Source of the DNA: Tethya wilhelma
Taxonomy: Eukaryota > Porifera > Demospongiae > Tethyida > Tethyidae
Direction of reading: 5' to 3'
Length of the DNA stretch: 64,000 nucleotides
NCBI GenBank assembly: GCA_964030475.1
Contig: CAXIPT010000004.1
Coordinates: forward strand, 4,456,211 to 4,520,210
How positions within the stretch are numbered: position 1 is the stretch's first letter; every line of letters starts with the position of its first letter. Shown here piece by piece: positions 1 through 9,716 of the stretch. The translations under genes and the position numbers were made by a program. The notes below the pieces were generated by a model that was not told where the DNA came from, did no database searches, and saw nothing but the letters and a program-made list of their open reading frames with translations.

Positions 1-121
1 GTGTATTTTAATGTGCATTAAATAGCACAGGTTAGTGTGTTTCAGTGTGCATTAAATAGCACAGGTTAGTGTATTTCAGTGTGCATGAGTATGGGTTAGT
101 GTATGGTGTGCATTAAATTGC
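1..121. repeat. 34-bp minisatellite, about 3.5 copies
   Basis: Four consecutive units begin GTGT at 1, 35, 69 and 99 and share the core GTGTGCATTAAATAGCACAG followed by GTTA. The third unit is altered after GTGCAT and the fourth is truncated. The array ends about 50 bp before the HECT exon, so it probably lies in the preceding intron. It runs off the window start, so its real length is unknown. Confidence 0.8.
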
Positions 122-171
122 AACTTAATGTCTGAATGACATGTATGTACTAGAATTCTGTATATATACAG

Positions 172-935
172 GTTGGAGACTTCAAACTACTCGGACTGTT
201 GGCTGGTATTTCTCTGGTGCAGGGAGGGTCTGGTTACCAATGTTTTGCCCCTTCTGTATATCAATACATTGCTGGTGTAGTATTAACTGTTTCCCTTGAT
301 GAAGTGCCAGATGTGGAATTTTGGAGAATGTGAGTTAATTATGTCTCAAGTTGTTGTTGAATTCACCTTTAATCTCTACATGATTTCAACAACTGATGAC
401 AATGATTTGCTGCATAGCCTTGCACTGAATGTTTCAGACATGCTGATTGAGTGTGGTTTCAATAAGCCTATATTGTCACTGACTGTCAGTGATATTCCTC
501 ACTTGGTCCACAGCATAGCTACTCATGCAGTATTGTTGAAGGTGAAGGGTGAACTGGACCAGTTTATTTGTGGCCTGGAAGAGTCTGGTATTCTTTTCTT
601 CATCAGAAAGTTTCCGCAACCTTATAGTCACATGTTTGTTGCTTCAGAAAGCAATACTTTGAGTGCAGGTGGGTGTGGGTGTATGTATCTAGTGTCATGG
701 AAATTGTATGGAGATATGTGTAATTCATAAAAGTAATTTCATGTCATTGTATGGGTTAACTTTCTATCTATATTATTGTACATACAGAGTGTATCTTGAA
801 TCTGCTAGCAAGATTTTTTCTCCTGCTGGCACCACTTCCCTCCTTAAAAAACAAACAACTTACATGCACTTCCTTAATGAAATTGAAGATACTTCAATTA
901 TTAGTATTTATGGTTTTCAGCATTGCCAAATCTAA
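172..935 (+). CDS. 3' end of a HECT-domain E3 ubiquitin ligase-like gene (partial)
   Basis: Three exons can be read. Exon 1 starts at 172 after a TATATACAG acceptor and encodes KLLGLLAGISLVQGGSGY..., the GGxG-type stretch of HECT-like proteins found in many copies in invertebrates. It runs to a perfect AAT|GTGAGT donor near 326. The next acceptor is unclear: CTGCATAG at about 416 gives an 88-bp intron, while the nearer CTCAAG would give only 21 bp. The exon ending at 668 contains GELDQFICGLEESGILFFIR, matching the ELDQ..EGL..LGvl.. block before the HECT C-lobe. Intron 669-789 leads to the last exon (790-935), with FSPAGTTSLLKKQTTYMHF and a stop. In a HECT ligase this region carries ubiquitin on a cysteine; I do not see an obvious catalytic Cys, so activity is uncertain. 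Upstream exons lie outside the window. Confidence 0.7.
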
Positions 936-1235
936 ACAGTTAAGCACCCTTGTTTAGCTAGAGGTGGTTCCTTGCTTCTGATAAATAAATATCTGTTTAA
1001 GCAGTTCACGTTTGTATGTGACAAAAGAGGAGGCTAAACTTTTATACATAATTTTTTTTTAATGTAGGTGGACATATTACATGTACATTGGACATGGTCC
1101 TGGTGTTCTTCACTGAGGCAAAGGCTATTCCACCTACGGGGTTTCATGGTGCAATTCTTAACTTCAATGATCACAACCCATACCCAACGGCCTCCACATG
1201 TGGATTGTGCCTGACACTGCCAAGTTAATACAGGG
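936..1235. other. Intergenic, no recognisable gene
   Basis: No coding exon, RNA gene or clear repeat is visible. The short reverse-strand open frame here has no recognisable motif. Confidence 0.5.
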
Positions 1236-1611
1236 ATTATCAGTGGCGTAGCCAGGGGGGGGTGCTTTGGGTGCTTGAGCACCCCCTTTGCCGTTGACCG
1301 GAAGCTAAATAATTGGATTTATTAATAAGTAATCGAGCCTTTAGAATCACTTTTTCTTACTTGTTTGTTGTTAGAAGCTATTTTCCAAGCTCATTTATGC
1401 CTAAGCTCTTGATAAACAAACTTCAGAACCGTTTAATTCACGCTAGGTTGATCGAAATTCGCTCAGCAGCTTGCTTTCAGCAATAGTTCAAAGGTCATGG
1501 TATCGATCACGTGACCCAAAAGTAGGCGTGACACCCTAAAATTTTCGCCGCACTGCGCGCGCACAATTTTAGCACCCTCTTACTCTAAATCCTGGCTACG
1601 CCCCTGATTAT
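1236..1611. mobile_element. 366-bp hAT-like MITE with 5-bp target duplication
   Basis: The element spans 1241-1606. Its ends are CAGTGGCGTAGCCAGG and, inverted, CAGGGGCGTAGCCAGG (15 of 16 matching). ATTAT flanks both sides (1236-1240 and 1607-1611). The subterminal stretch GGGTGCTTGAGCACCCCC resembles the end of the hAT element near 23.9 kb. There is no coding capacity, so it would depend on a transposase in trans. Confidence 0.8.
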
Positions 1612-1989
1612 GCCACTTTCAAAGTTTCTCTTTGCGATGGAAAACCATGGAGGTTTTGGGTTGTCTTAAGACTGATGTTGACAAGATCAAGGGACAGATT
1701 AGATTAACATTCAGTATGCCCAGTATATATATTATTATGGGGTTTATGAATAGCCATGCATAGTGTTAAAGTTGCTTCTTGCATTTATCCATGCAATGAT
1801 GGAATTTTGTTTAGCAGGCATGATGTTGGTAGTAGTGCCTGCTTCTACTCATCACTATTATGTTTGAGTGGCCTTGATTGTATTACGTTGTTCTGTTAAT
1901 TGTATTGTTGTTTGGTTGCAATTGAATTCTGACTAAATAATTATTATTAAAACAAGAAACATTATACATTCCCTTCAATAGTATGACAG
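1612..1989. other. Intergenic, no recognisable gene
   Basis: Nothing supportable is seen between the MITE and the C-terminal remnant of the integrase pseudogene. Confidence 0.4.
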
Positions 1990-4132
1990 TTTTCTTACAG
2001 TGAATGATACAGCTGCTAAAATTGATCAATTCCAAAGTTTCCATCATCAATATGAGCAACTGACACAGTTCTCTAAAGTCTGATAAGGTGAGGGGATTGT
2101 GAGTTTCTGGGACATTAACTTGTTCAAGATCCTCATCAGTACTTAATGGGGCATTCCAAACTATGCCATAATCCGCTGCTGCAGCATCCAATCAGTATTA
2201 TTATTAAATTTTATACACATGACATTGTTAATATATTATTCCCAGTACGGTAGTACTGGGTACACAGGAATGGCACGGATGGCCCATTAGCACAATACAA
2301 ATATTCACGCGAATAACTCTGCAAAAACTGAGTACTTAGCACTAAAAGGCTTCTAAAGCTACTATTTAGCTCTTTCTCTTTCTAATGAGCCCAAAAACAT
2401 GTCCTAAAAACATCGCTAAAGTAACAAACACAAATATGCCAAACCTCCAATTTTCTCCATCTTCTTATTCTTCTTCTTTTTCTATCTTGGCTCAACTTTT
2501 CTCAGAGACTATTCACTTTTAGAAGCTGATTCTTGAACGAATGAACTTGGTTTCTTCCGGTACAGTCGCTTTTGCCATCGGTTTTTAGGACCTCTCATTG
2601 AGTAGCTAGATACAAGGCGAAAAGTGCCTCCTCCATATGGCCGCCATTAATTTCTACACTCATGAATAATTCATTAGCTTCTAGAACATTTGAATTGACG
2701 ACCCTTTCCACACACAAAAGTGTGTGTTATTTGGAATTAAATGCACTGAAGTTCAATGCCTGGAACTATTTTGTGATACCTGGTTGCTCTTCTTAAGAGA
2801 TGAATCAGGACTTCGACTATCATAACATATAGAAAGACAAGTAAATCTTATGATACAGCTCCTGCCTGAGATGTGTGTTTCACTTCAGTATCAAGCAGGC
2901 TACACAACAAGTTGCCGTGACTTCAAGTACCAGCTCAGCAGCCCGCCGCTGGCTCAGTGAGTCTGGCTTGCCAGACTACTATAGCTCAGTAGCTAGCTAC
3001 ACACACACCAACTCAAATGTAATTTGTAGAAATATGGAAAAATGAGAACAAACAAGTAAAAAATATATATATAATTATAGTAGATCAGTGTACAGTTTTC
3101 AAATACCTTTAGCCACAAACGTTCAATCCTAGAGTTATGGACGCTTTTCCCTGTTATGAACGAACCTCGACCTGTACCACGTTCAGGATGTGCGAGCATA
3201 AAGTCAGCAACTCGAACATTTTTGCCTCCACGGTCAGCTCGTACTCTGTTGGGCAATCCATATGCAAAGCTAGCGACGGCATTCCTGAAACAACTAAATT
3301 CTGTTTCTGCTTTATTGTTATCTGGTATACAATAAGTCGACTGTACCCATCATGGATAACCATACACCATCTACGTGTTTTCAAGTAATAACCATGTGAA
3401 AGCTAACTATATACATAATATAGCTCAAACAATAAACACAGTCATTATACCCGTATGACTAACATGTACATATACTAACCTAATCAACTTATGATTCCCA
3501 TTTATGTGCCAAAGTGCACCACCTGGGCCACTCACACAGTATTGTCGACAGATAATAGTTGTCAACTGACGCATTACTGATCCTCTACTGTGACTCACGG
3601 ATTCGATGTTGTACTCTGATTCCCCTGCTTTCCAAGTGGCCTTTCATCTGACGATTGCCACACATTGGAAATAGCTCCTGGATTTCGTGAATAATTCCAT
3701 CTAACTGCTGATCTGTTAAGGTTGAGTAAAACGATCTGACACTGAGGTTGTAGTCTGTCATTCTTCGTCTTACAGTCCTGATGGATACTCCAAGAATATC
3801 GGCAATTGAAGGCACAGAAAACTGATTTTCTAGCAAAGTTGCTAACTGGTGTCTAGGTATATCAAACCTTGGCCTACCACATGTTCCCGTAGTGCTTGGT
3901 ATCTTTGAGTTTCACTTGAATTATGTGAGTCCATAACGTGAATCTGTTGTAACGCTCTCCTTACATAATCCAGTGCCGTTTCCTGCTGAGGATTCAGATC
4001 TTCATATAAATTTAAAACCACCAAATTGCAATAAACTCTTTCTAGATGTATACTGCATTCTCCTAGATCAGATCCTTCGCTCAAATGCTGTAGGATCTGC
4101 TGTAAACTGGTGTAGCACGGACTCACCATCAT
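1990..4132 (-). pseudogene. Degenerate integrase-core (rve-like) transposon gene
   Basis: Read on the minus strand, successive blocks match the order of a widespread animal integrase-core family. An N-terminal helical region (4132-3880) is followed by an HTH block with GVSIRTVRRRM and CGNRQMKGHLESRGI (about 3870-3590). A catalytic-core start reads LWHINGNHKLIR (about 3500), then [11 protein letters not shown] (about 3340), [12 protein letters not shown] (about 3240) and [12 protein letters not shown] (about 3130). A C-terminal piece, DYGIVWNAPLS...VPETHNPL, lies at about 2170-2060. Frameshifts interrupt it near 3880 and 3330, and a stop follows RIRESQ near 3590. The family usually has HIDGNHKL, so the first catalytic Asp is Asn here. 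A dispersed repeat (2238-2716) separates the C-terminal piece. Family recognition is from memory of conserved motifs. Confidence 0.75.
2238..2716 (+). repeat. Dispersed repeat family R1, copy 1 (about 475 bp)
   Basis: Starts with the hairpin CCCAGTACGGTAGTACTGGG and continues through GGCACGGATGGCCCATTAGC, a CT-rich middle and an end near GACCCTTTCCAC. Three other long copies lie at 5549, 9275 and 20764 in the same orientation, with a fragment at 15655. It has no coding frame and could be a SINE or MITE. I see no clear pol III boxes and could not define terminal repeats with certainty. This copy interrupts the integrase pseudogene. Confidence 0.75.
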
Positions 4133-4634
4133 TGGCTAGCGTCTAGGCCGGCTGTTGTGTAATCACATGATTATCACTATGGCCCACATGCTTGCCATGC
4201 ATTCCATATATGGCAGGCCGGCCGGCAACGCAACTCAGGCCATTGCTGAGCTGCATGCGCCGCACTCTGTTACAGCTACGTAGCTGTACAGTGAAATTCA
4301 GGGTATTAATGGAATTTACCATTTTTCTCGTTTTGTATAGTGAAATTCTCAGTACACAAGAAGTCCACTAGGACTGACTTTTCTTTTTGTACAGTGAACT
4401 TCTCAGTCTCATTATTAGCACACAGATAAAAAAACACGCATGTTAAAATACCCATTTTGGCACTGTTCACCCCCCATAAAGAACACGTGCACTTGAAATC
4501 CAGAGGCTTTCTTAGATTCTCTACGCGTTTTTTTAATTTATGCATTATATGTAGATTACGTAATTGAACCACTTCCGGTAGTGTAAGCGAATTGACACGT
4601 AGATGAAATGGGTGTAGCCGAAACGTTACGAAAC
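4133..4634. other. No recognisable gene
   Basis: GC-rich patch with GGCCGGCCGG near 4214, followed by three loose copies of a GTACAGTGAAATTC-like motif (about 4286, 4336 and 4397). No gene is supported. Confidence 0.4.
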
Positions 4635-4734
4635 CTATATGTGTGTGTGTGTTTCTGTGTGTGAGTGTATGTGTGTGCGTGTGTAAGTGTGTAAGTGTGC
4701 ATCTGTGCATGTGTGTATGCATGTGTCCGTGTAT

Positions 4735-4767
<33 letters not shown>

Positions 4768-4912
4768 TGTGTATGCATGTGTTTGTGTCTGTGCAAGTGT
4801 GTATATGAGTACACACACACATTCATACACACACACATGCACACACTCACACACATACACACAAATGCACATGCACATGAATACACACATTCAGATGCAC
4901 ATACGCACGCAT
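4635..4912. repeat. Opposed TG-rich and CA-rich dinucleotide tracts
   Basis: About 4637-4800 is irregular (TG)n with interspersed GCATG and AAG, including an uninterrupted run near 4737-4765. From 4810 to 4905 the same strand becomes (CA)n. The two halves are complementary and could form an imperfect foldback. Reading frames in it are low-complexity artefacts. Confidence 0.85.
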
Positions 4913-4931
4913 CTTAGTTTTATGAAATAAC

Positions 4932-5268
4932 TACAGTACAACCTTGGCTATCAAGACACCTTTGCACTGGAAGCCTGCCGGATAAGCAAAAAGTCTGGAT
5001 AATTGAAATGATAAATCTATGCTAGCACTAGCAGTAGCTACGATAGGTTTTCTTATTATTTAGCATGTCACAACAGTGGTAGATGGCATTTTTCTTCATT
5101 TGGACTTAAGTTTTAATCACTTGGCTGACACGTGCAATCATGAAGCTTGAAAAGTGGGTTGAGTCTATTAAATTTTTGTTCTAATTAACCGAATTTTGGC
5201 CTTCCAGCTCGATCCAGATAATCTAAGTTTCAGATAAACGAGGTGCTGATAACTGAGGTTATACTGTA
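4932..5268. mobile_element. Tigger/pogo-type MITE, TA-flanked
   Basis: Left end TACAGTACAACCTTGGCTATC and inverted right end TACAGTATAACCTCAGTTATC match the usual CAGTAnAACCTC..TTATC terminus of pogo/Tigger elements. TA flanks both sides (4932-4933 and 5267-5268). Internal motifs GATAAGC and GGATAAT recur in both halves. There is no coding capacity. Confidence 0.75.
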
Positions 5269-5548
5269 CAAGCTTCAACGATTTAGTAGTAGCTTGTTGT
5301 GGTGAGGATCTCAAACTAGTTGATGCAGAAACCATCCATTAAGCTTTCATTGAGTGTATAAAAAAGAAAAAGCTAAAAGTGGGAAAGATCACGGGGATGG
5401 AGCAGCAACATTCTCTAGGTGTTCAGGCTCGAATAAAGAAGTTGGTACCCCATGCACTCTTTCTGCACTGCCACTGCCACATGTTTGTGTTCAAGCTGCA
5501 AATTCAACACGTGGAATTAAACATGTTTATACAACTCTGACACCACTA

Positions 5549-5850
5549 TTATTCCCAGTATGGTTGTACTGGGTACATAGGAATGGTACAGATGGCCCAT
5601 TAGCGCAAGACAAATATTCATGAAAATCATTAACTCTGCAAAAACTGAGTGCTTGGTACAAAAGGCTTCTTAAGCAGCTCATTCTCTTTCCAACAGGACT
5701 AAAATCATGGCCTAAAACCATTGCTAAAGTACCAAACTAAAATAATTCTTCTTCTCTTCTTTCAGAAGTTGAGTCTTGAAAGAACAAACTTAGTACCATT
5801 GTCTTCATATGCTTTTGGTATCGTGTGCTTAAGTCTCCTGTTGAATGGCT
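5549..5850 (+). repeat. Dispersed repeat R1, copy 2 (diverged)
   Basis: Begins ATTCCCAGTATGGTTGTACTGGG, so the head hairpin has diverged slightly, and continues GGTACAGATGGCCCATTAGCGC. The CT-rich middle is shortened relative to copies 1, 3 and 4. The 3' end is lost before the Bel/Pao LTR sequence. Confidence 0.65.
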
Positions 5851-5869
5851 AGCGGTTTTCACGGATCAC

Positions 5870-6030
5870 GATCTGTTCATGTCAATGTTTGGTAATGGTC
5901 ACTACATTTATTTGCTTTTTGTTTGAATTTTTGCTTTTTCGCATTATTAGAAGTTGAGTACATTTTGAAAGTTGTATGCGAGTGAGTCAATATTAAATCT
6001 AGCATAATCGACGAGCTTAGGACTCTACAT
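5870..6030 (+). mobile_element. 3' part of a Bel/Pao 5' LTR with primer-binding region
   Basis: The sequence up to ...GGACTCTACA (about 6030) is followed by TTGGTCCTTCGAGCCGGATC, typical of the junction after the 5' LTR in Bel/Pao retrotransposons. The end of the LTR is repeated in reverse at 15820-15881. The left edge of the LTR was not resolved; 5870 is an estimate. Confidence 0.5.
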
Positions 6031-6186
6031 TTATTGGTCCTTCGAGCCGGATCGCGGCAAAGAACTGTATTTTGACTTTTGGTCCTCGCTCGGAATTCTA
6101 ACCCTCGATTTATAAGTCTATCTACGGCGACCTGTTCGCCCCTGCACCACGTATATTTCCGTCGACCTTGATTACGTCATCGTGAT

Positions 6187-6519
6187 ATGGCCGACAAACT
6201 CCGAAGGAGAAGAGGAGTTGCAAAGGGCTCTATAACTCGTTTGAGCACTCGCCTCGCTGAGAGTGAGAGTAAACCTGATAGCCCCAGCACTCATGACTCT
6301 GCTCGACAAATGTTGGCTAAACTCAAGTAGCATGATATCGATTTCAAGAAAAATCACTTGTGTTGACTTAATTGACAGCGAAGAGACCCTGATGGCTAAG
6401 CAAGCCATCTTAGACGAACATGACGATGTTGTAGCTGCACTCACTGTGTGCATCATGGCACTAGCCGACTCAACTCGCCCTACACCTGTGAAGGAATTGA
6501 GTACTCGTGATCTGTTGAT
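6187..6519 (+). pseudogene. Bel/Pao gag N-terminal fragment
   Basis: From ATG at 6187 the frame reads MADKLRRRRGVAKGSITRL, then DSARQMLAKLK, and later (in another frame) DSEETLMAKQAILDEHDDV. These match the order of conserved blocks in Bel/Pao gag (DUF1759-like region). In-frame TAG and TGA codons interrupt the first part, and the fragment ends at the N join at 6520. It is a dead retrotransposon remnant preceded by its own LTR. Confidence 0.6.
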
Positions 6520-6520
6520 N
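6520..6520. other. Assembly join (single N)
   Basis: The sequence to the right is the start of a 2187-bp segment repeated in inverted orientation at 15883-18069. In that copy, sequence beyond 18069 continues without a gap but does not match the gag fragment here. Confidence 0.85.
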
Positions 6521-8707
6521 TTGAATCTGTCATCTGTGAGTTACATGATCATGCTCTTCCGTTTGCTTCAGTTGCTGGGAACTGTAAGTGATGTCCAGGA
6601 CATGACAGTGATTCAAATGGCATAATCGTAAAAAGTAGCCAAACAAGATAGGAATCTCAGGTGTATTAAGGGATGACTGTGTTAATTATAAGAAATTCAA
6701 GATAAAAATTGAATATCTGCCCTTAGGGACCATTGTTGAATTCAAAACTTGGTATGGTGATTCAACTTTTTGATTTTCAACTTCACCATGAGTTTAGTGC
6801 ATGGTCATGTGACAATATGCACATAAATCAAGGTTATTTATATTGAGTTTTTTGGTGCTGTAGATAGCAAATTAATATTTTGTGAACAAGTTAATTGAAT
6901 TAATTATTTATTAACCACCCTAGTGCATAATTAATAAGTTATAGAATGAAACAATTTTAAGGATGGTGTAGAAAATTGTCATAGCTCATTAATTTTGCAC
7001 TAATTAATTATGCGCTAGGGACGTTAATTATTAATTAACTTAATTAACACATCACCCAAATATTGGGTTAATATCACCTTGGCAACCCTAAAAAAAGAAA
7101 ATGCTTAATTATGCAATTATTTGAGATCACATGACTATCTGTGTGGACATCACAATCCTAGATATCACTTTGCTGAGTTTGATCAGGAGCTTATGAGCGC
7201 TGCAAAGCAGTGGGATGGAGCGGCTTACTAGTGAAATCACATTTCGTAAAATACAGTAGTAAAACTATTATATAAGGTAGCCTTGGGCAGGCGCTAGTAC
7301 TGGGCTGTGGCATGTACTTTAAGTGGTAATGAGTGATGGTATCATAACAATCTCTGATCTTCTATATGCAGTCACGGGCGTTTTGATTGGAAATTTAGTT
7401 GCTAAATCATTACGGTATACCTAATTAATATTCATAGCACTTAGCAACGTAAACTGATTACCACATAAAGTGGTTGCTATATATACTTTGGGATTCCTAG
7501 CACCAAATACAGCCAAAAACTGTTCTAAACATAGCATACAGCTCTTCTACAGTACAATAAGCACAACTACGCAGCAGCTGCGCTAATACTAAATAACTGA
7601 GCATATTGAACAACCACACGGGTTTACATTTAGTAACTAAAAAGCACCGTACTAACTGGGATTTTTTGTGCTTCCTAAAGTTTTCTGTGACACACATTCA
7701 GCATTTATGGAAAACATACATGTAAATCAACACATATAAGTCATGTAAATCTTGCTTCTCTTTTTTTGCACAAAATGTCAAGCATTCTAAAAATGATGAA
7801 TATTAACAAAAAAATCTGTTCATGTATGTACCACAAGGTACTTTTAATGGCTCTAGAAGCCCAAATGGTAGAAGCACCACAGAATGAGAAAAGAACAGCC
7901 TTTGCCAGCATTGATCATTTGTGCCTACAAAAATGCAGGCACCTATGGAGCACCACGCCACCTATAACTTCAAATCTTTGAATTGAGTTGCTGGATAGAG
8001 GGTTAGCTGTCCGTCTTGGAACTCATACCAGGCTTGATACAGTTTAGTTACCTCTTTGTCACTTCTGTGAAACACCCATAAGTGTGTTGCTAGAATAGAA
8101 ACAAGTGAGAGAGCAAAATATGAGCACACTTGACAATCATATGCGCATAATGAATTTGTAAACCATGCAAAAGGTACTGTTAGTTCATACTGTTAGAAAA
8201 TGTTTGACATTTTGTTAATACAAGAGTTGATAGAGACCCAAAAGTTACCTCTATGAAGGCTTAAAGGCCAAACAAACAGTTTTCAAAGGAGTAAATGTTG
8301 GATTGCATCAAGTACGCTTTACAGTATCATAATTAACTAATTAGGCATGAAATTCACCCCCTCGTAGAACACATAGAAAAAAAGAGAAGCTGACAAAGGT
8401 ATACCTTACTTTATATTCCAGTCCAAGTACAAGTGGTAAAACAGTCCAGGCTCTCTGGGAAAACTTCTGCTTTAGAATCACATTCTTTTAAAGTCAAGGG
8501 CTCAGAAGAAAGTTGGTTCACTCCTTGAACTGTATCTCAGGTCCAGTAGGTGCTATGAAGCTCAAACAAGAACGAAAAGCTTCAGCAAAGCCTAGCGTTA
8601 TCAGCCATGTTTACTGCTGGCACGTGTTTTTAACAGTATTCATAGGGCGCACGTGTAAAGGGGAGCTAGCTGTTGCTATGGGCCAACAGGATGCGTTGCT
8701 ATGTGCT
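6521..8707. repeat. Large inverted duplication, arm A
   Basis: Reverse complement of 15883-18069 (positions sum to 24590), almost identical; one difference seen is T at 8702 versus C. Both arms terminate at an N join (6520 and 15882). It contains the left part of the 1.77-kb TIR element. The three short open frames inside have no recognisable protein motif. Confidence 0.85.
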
Positions 8708-8951
8708 GATCAATTTTTCTCGTGCGCGTGCATCGTGAACTAAATTAGCCTACACGCATATTGAATGAAACGCCCGTGCAGTATATAGTAGGTTTATGAA
8801 CTTAACTACATGTCTGCTAAAAAGTGGGAAAGGCCCCACACTTTCCTTACAAAGTAGTTTCATAGTATTGGCGCTATACGAAACGTGAAATACTATACAC
8901 CCTCTAGTTAGACGCTCCATCCCGCTGCTTCGCAGCGCTCATAAGCTCCTG
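7184..8951. mobile_element. 1.77-kb TIR transposon, no recognised coding gene
   Basis: Left terminus CAGGAGCTTATGAGCGCTGC continues AAAGCAGTGGGATGGAGCG and is matched in reverse at 8913-8951 with two differences, giving a TIR of about 39 bp. GTTTGAT lies immediately outside on both sides (7177-7183 and 8952-8958), a 7-bp target duplication. Open frames inside reach only about 76 codons and show no transposase motif, so it is probably non-autonomous. A truncated copy lies in the inverted arm (15883-17403). Confidence 0.75.
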
Positions 8952-8958
8952 GTTTGAT

Positions 8959-9274
8959 GTATGCTCATTCTTGCATTGAAATATTTTGATTTCAATTTTA
9001 ATTAGGCCTTAATATGCAAAACCATGCCTTACTGAGATGGTTGTCAGTTGAGTGAGCTAGGAATTCATTCCTGTGTCCACTATGTCATTGGCTAGGGATA
9101 TATGAACATAAGTGATACTCATAAGGATGAACTCCTAAGTCACTAATTGACAAACATTCCTATCTTATTTGCCCACTTTTTACGACTATGCCTTTCCTAG
9201 GTTCCTCCTACATTTCTAATGTTTTTAATTCTTGTGTACTATATAAAACATAATTAAAATTGAAAGGCAGGGCT
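8959..9274. other. Intergenic; short inverted match to about 6617-6660
   Basis: No gene. About 9147-9196 reads in reverse as GGCATAGTCGTAAAAAGT..CAAATAAGATAGGAAT and matches 6619-6657, so an older element may enclose the TIR element. Confidence 0.4.
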
Positions 9275-9716
9275 TATTCCCAGTACAGTAGTACTGGGTA
9301 CACAGGAATGGCACGGATGACCCATTAGCGCAATAAAAATATTTGCGCAAGTAACTGTGCAAAAACTGAGCACTTAGCACTATAGGCTTAAGCTACTATT
9401 TAACTCTTTCTCTTTCTAATGAGCCCAAAAACATGGCCTAAAACCATCACTAAGGTAAGAAACACAAACATGCCAAACCTCGAATTTTCTTGGCTCAACT
9501 TTTCTTAAATATTATTCACTTTCAGAAGCTGATTCTTGAACAAACAAACTTGGTTTCTTCCAGGACAGTCACTTTTGCCATCGGTTTTTAGCACCTCTTA
9601 TTGAGTAGCTAGATAGAAGGCGAAAAGCACCTTCTCCATATATGACCGCCATTAATTTCTACACTCATGCATAATTCAATAGCTACTGGAAAATTCGAAT
9701 GGATGACCCTTTCCAC
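9275..9716 (+). repeat. Dispersed repeat R1, copy 3
   Basis: Begins TTATTCCCAGTACAGTAGTACTGGG and ends GACCCTTTCCACG. It matches copy 1 through its length, with a shortened CT-rich middle. It directly abuts the MULE subterminal array at 9717, suggesting insertion at or near the MULE edge. Confidence 0.75.

Noticed and set aside
4306..4930. Long open frames of Cys/Val or His/Thr residues on both strands
   Set aside because: They are translations of (TG)n/(CA)n tracts, open in many frames at once.
7184..8951. Frames of 66-76 codons inside the TIR element as a possible transposase
   Set aside because: No catalytic or DNA-binding motif, and codon content looks random. They are identical in the inverted copy only because that copy is near-identical DNA.
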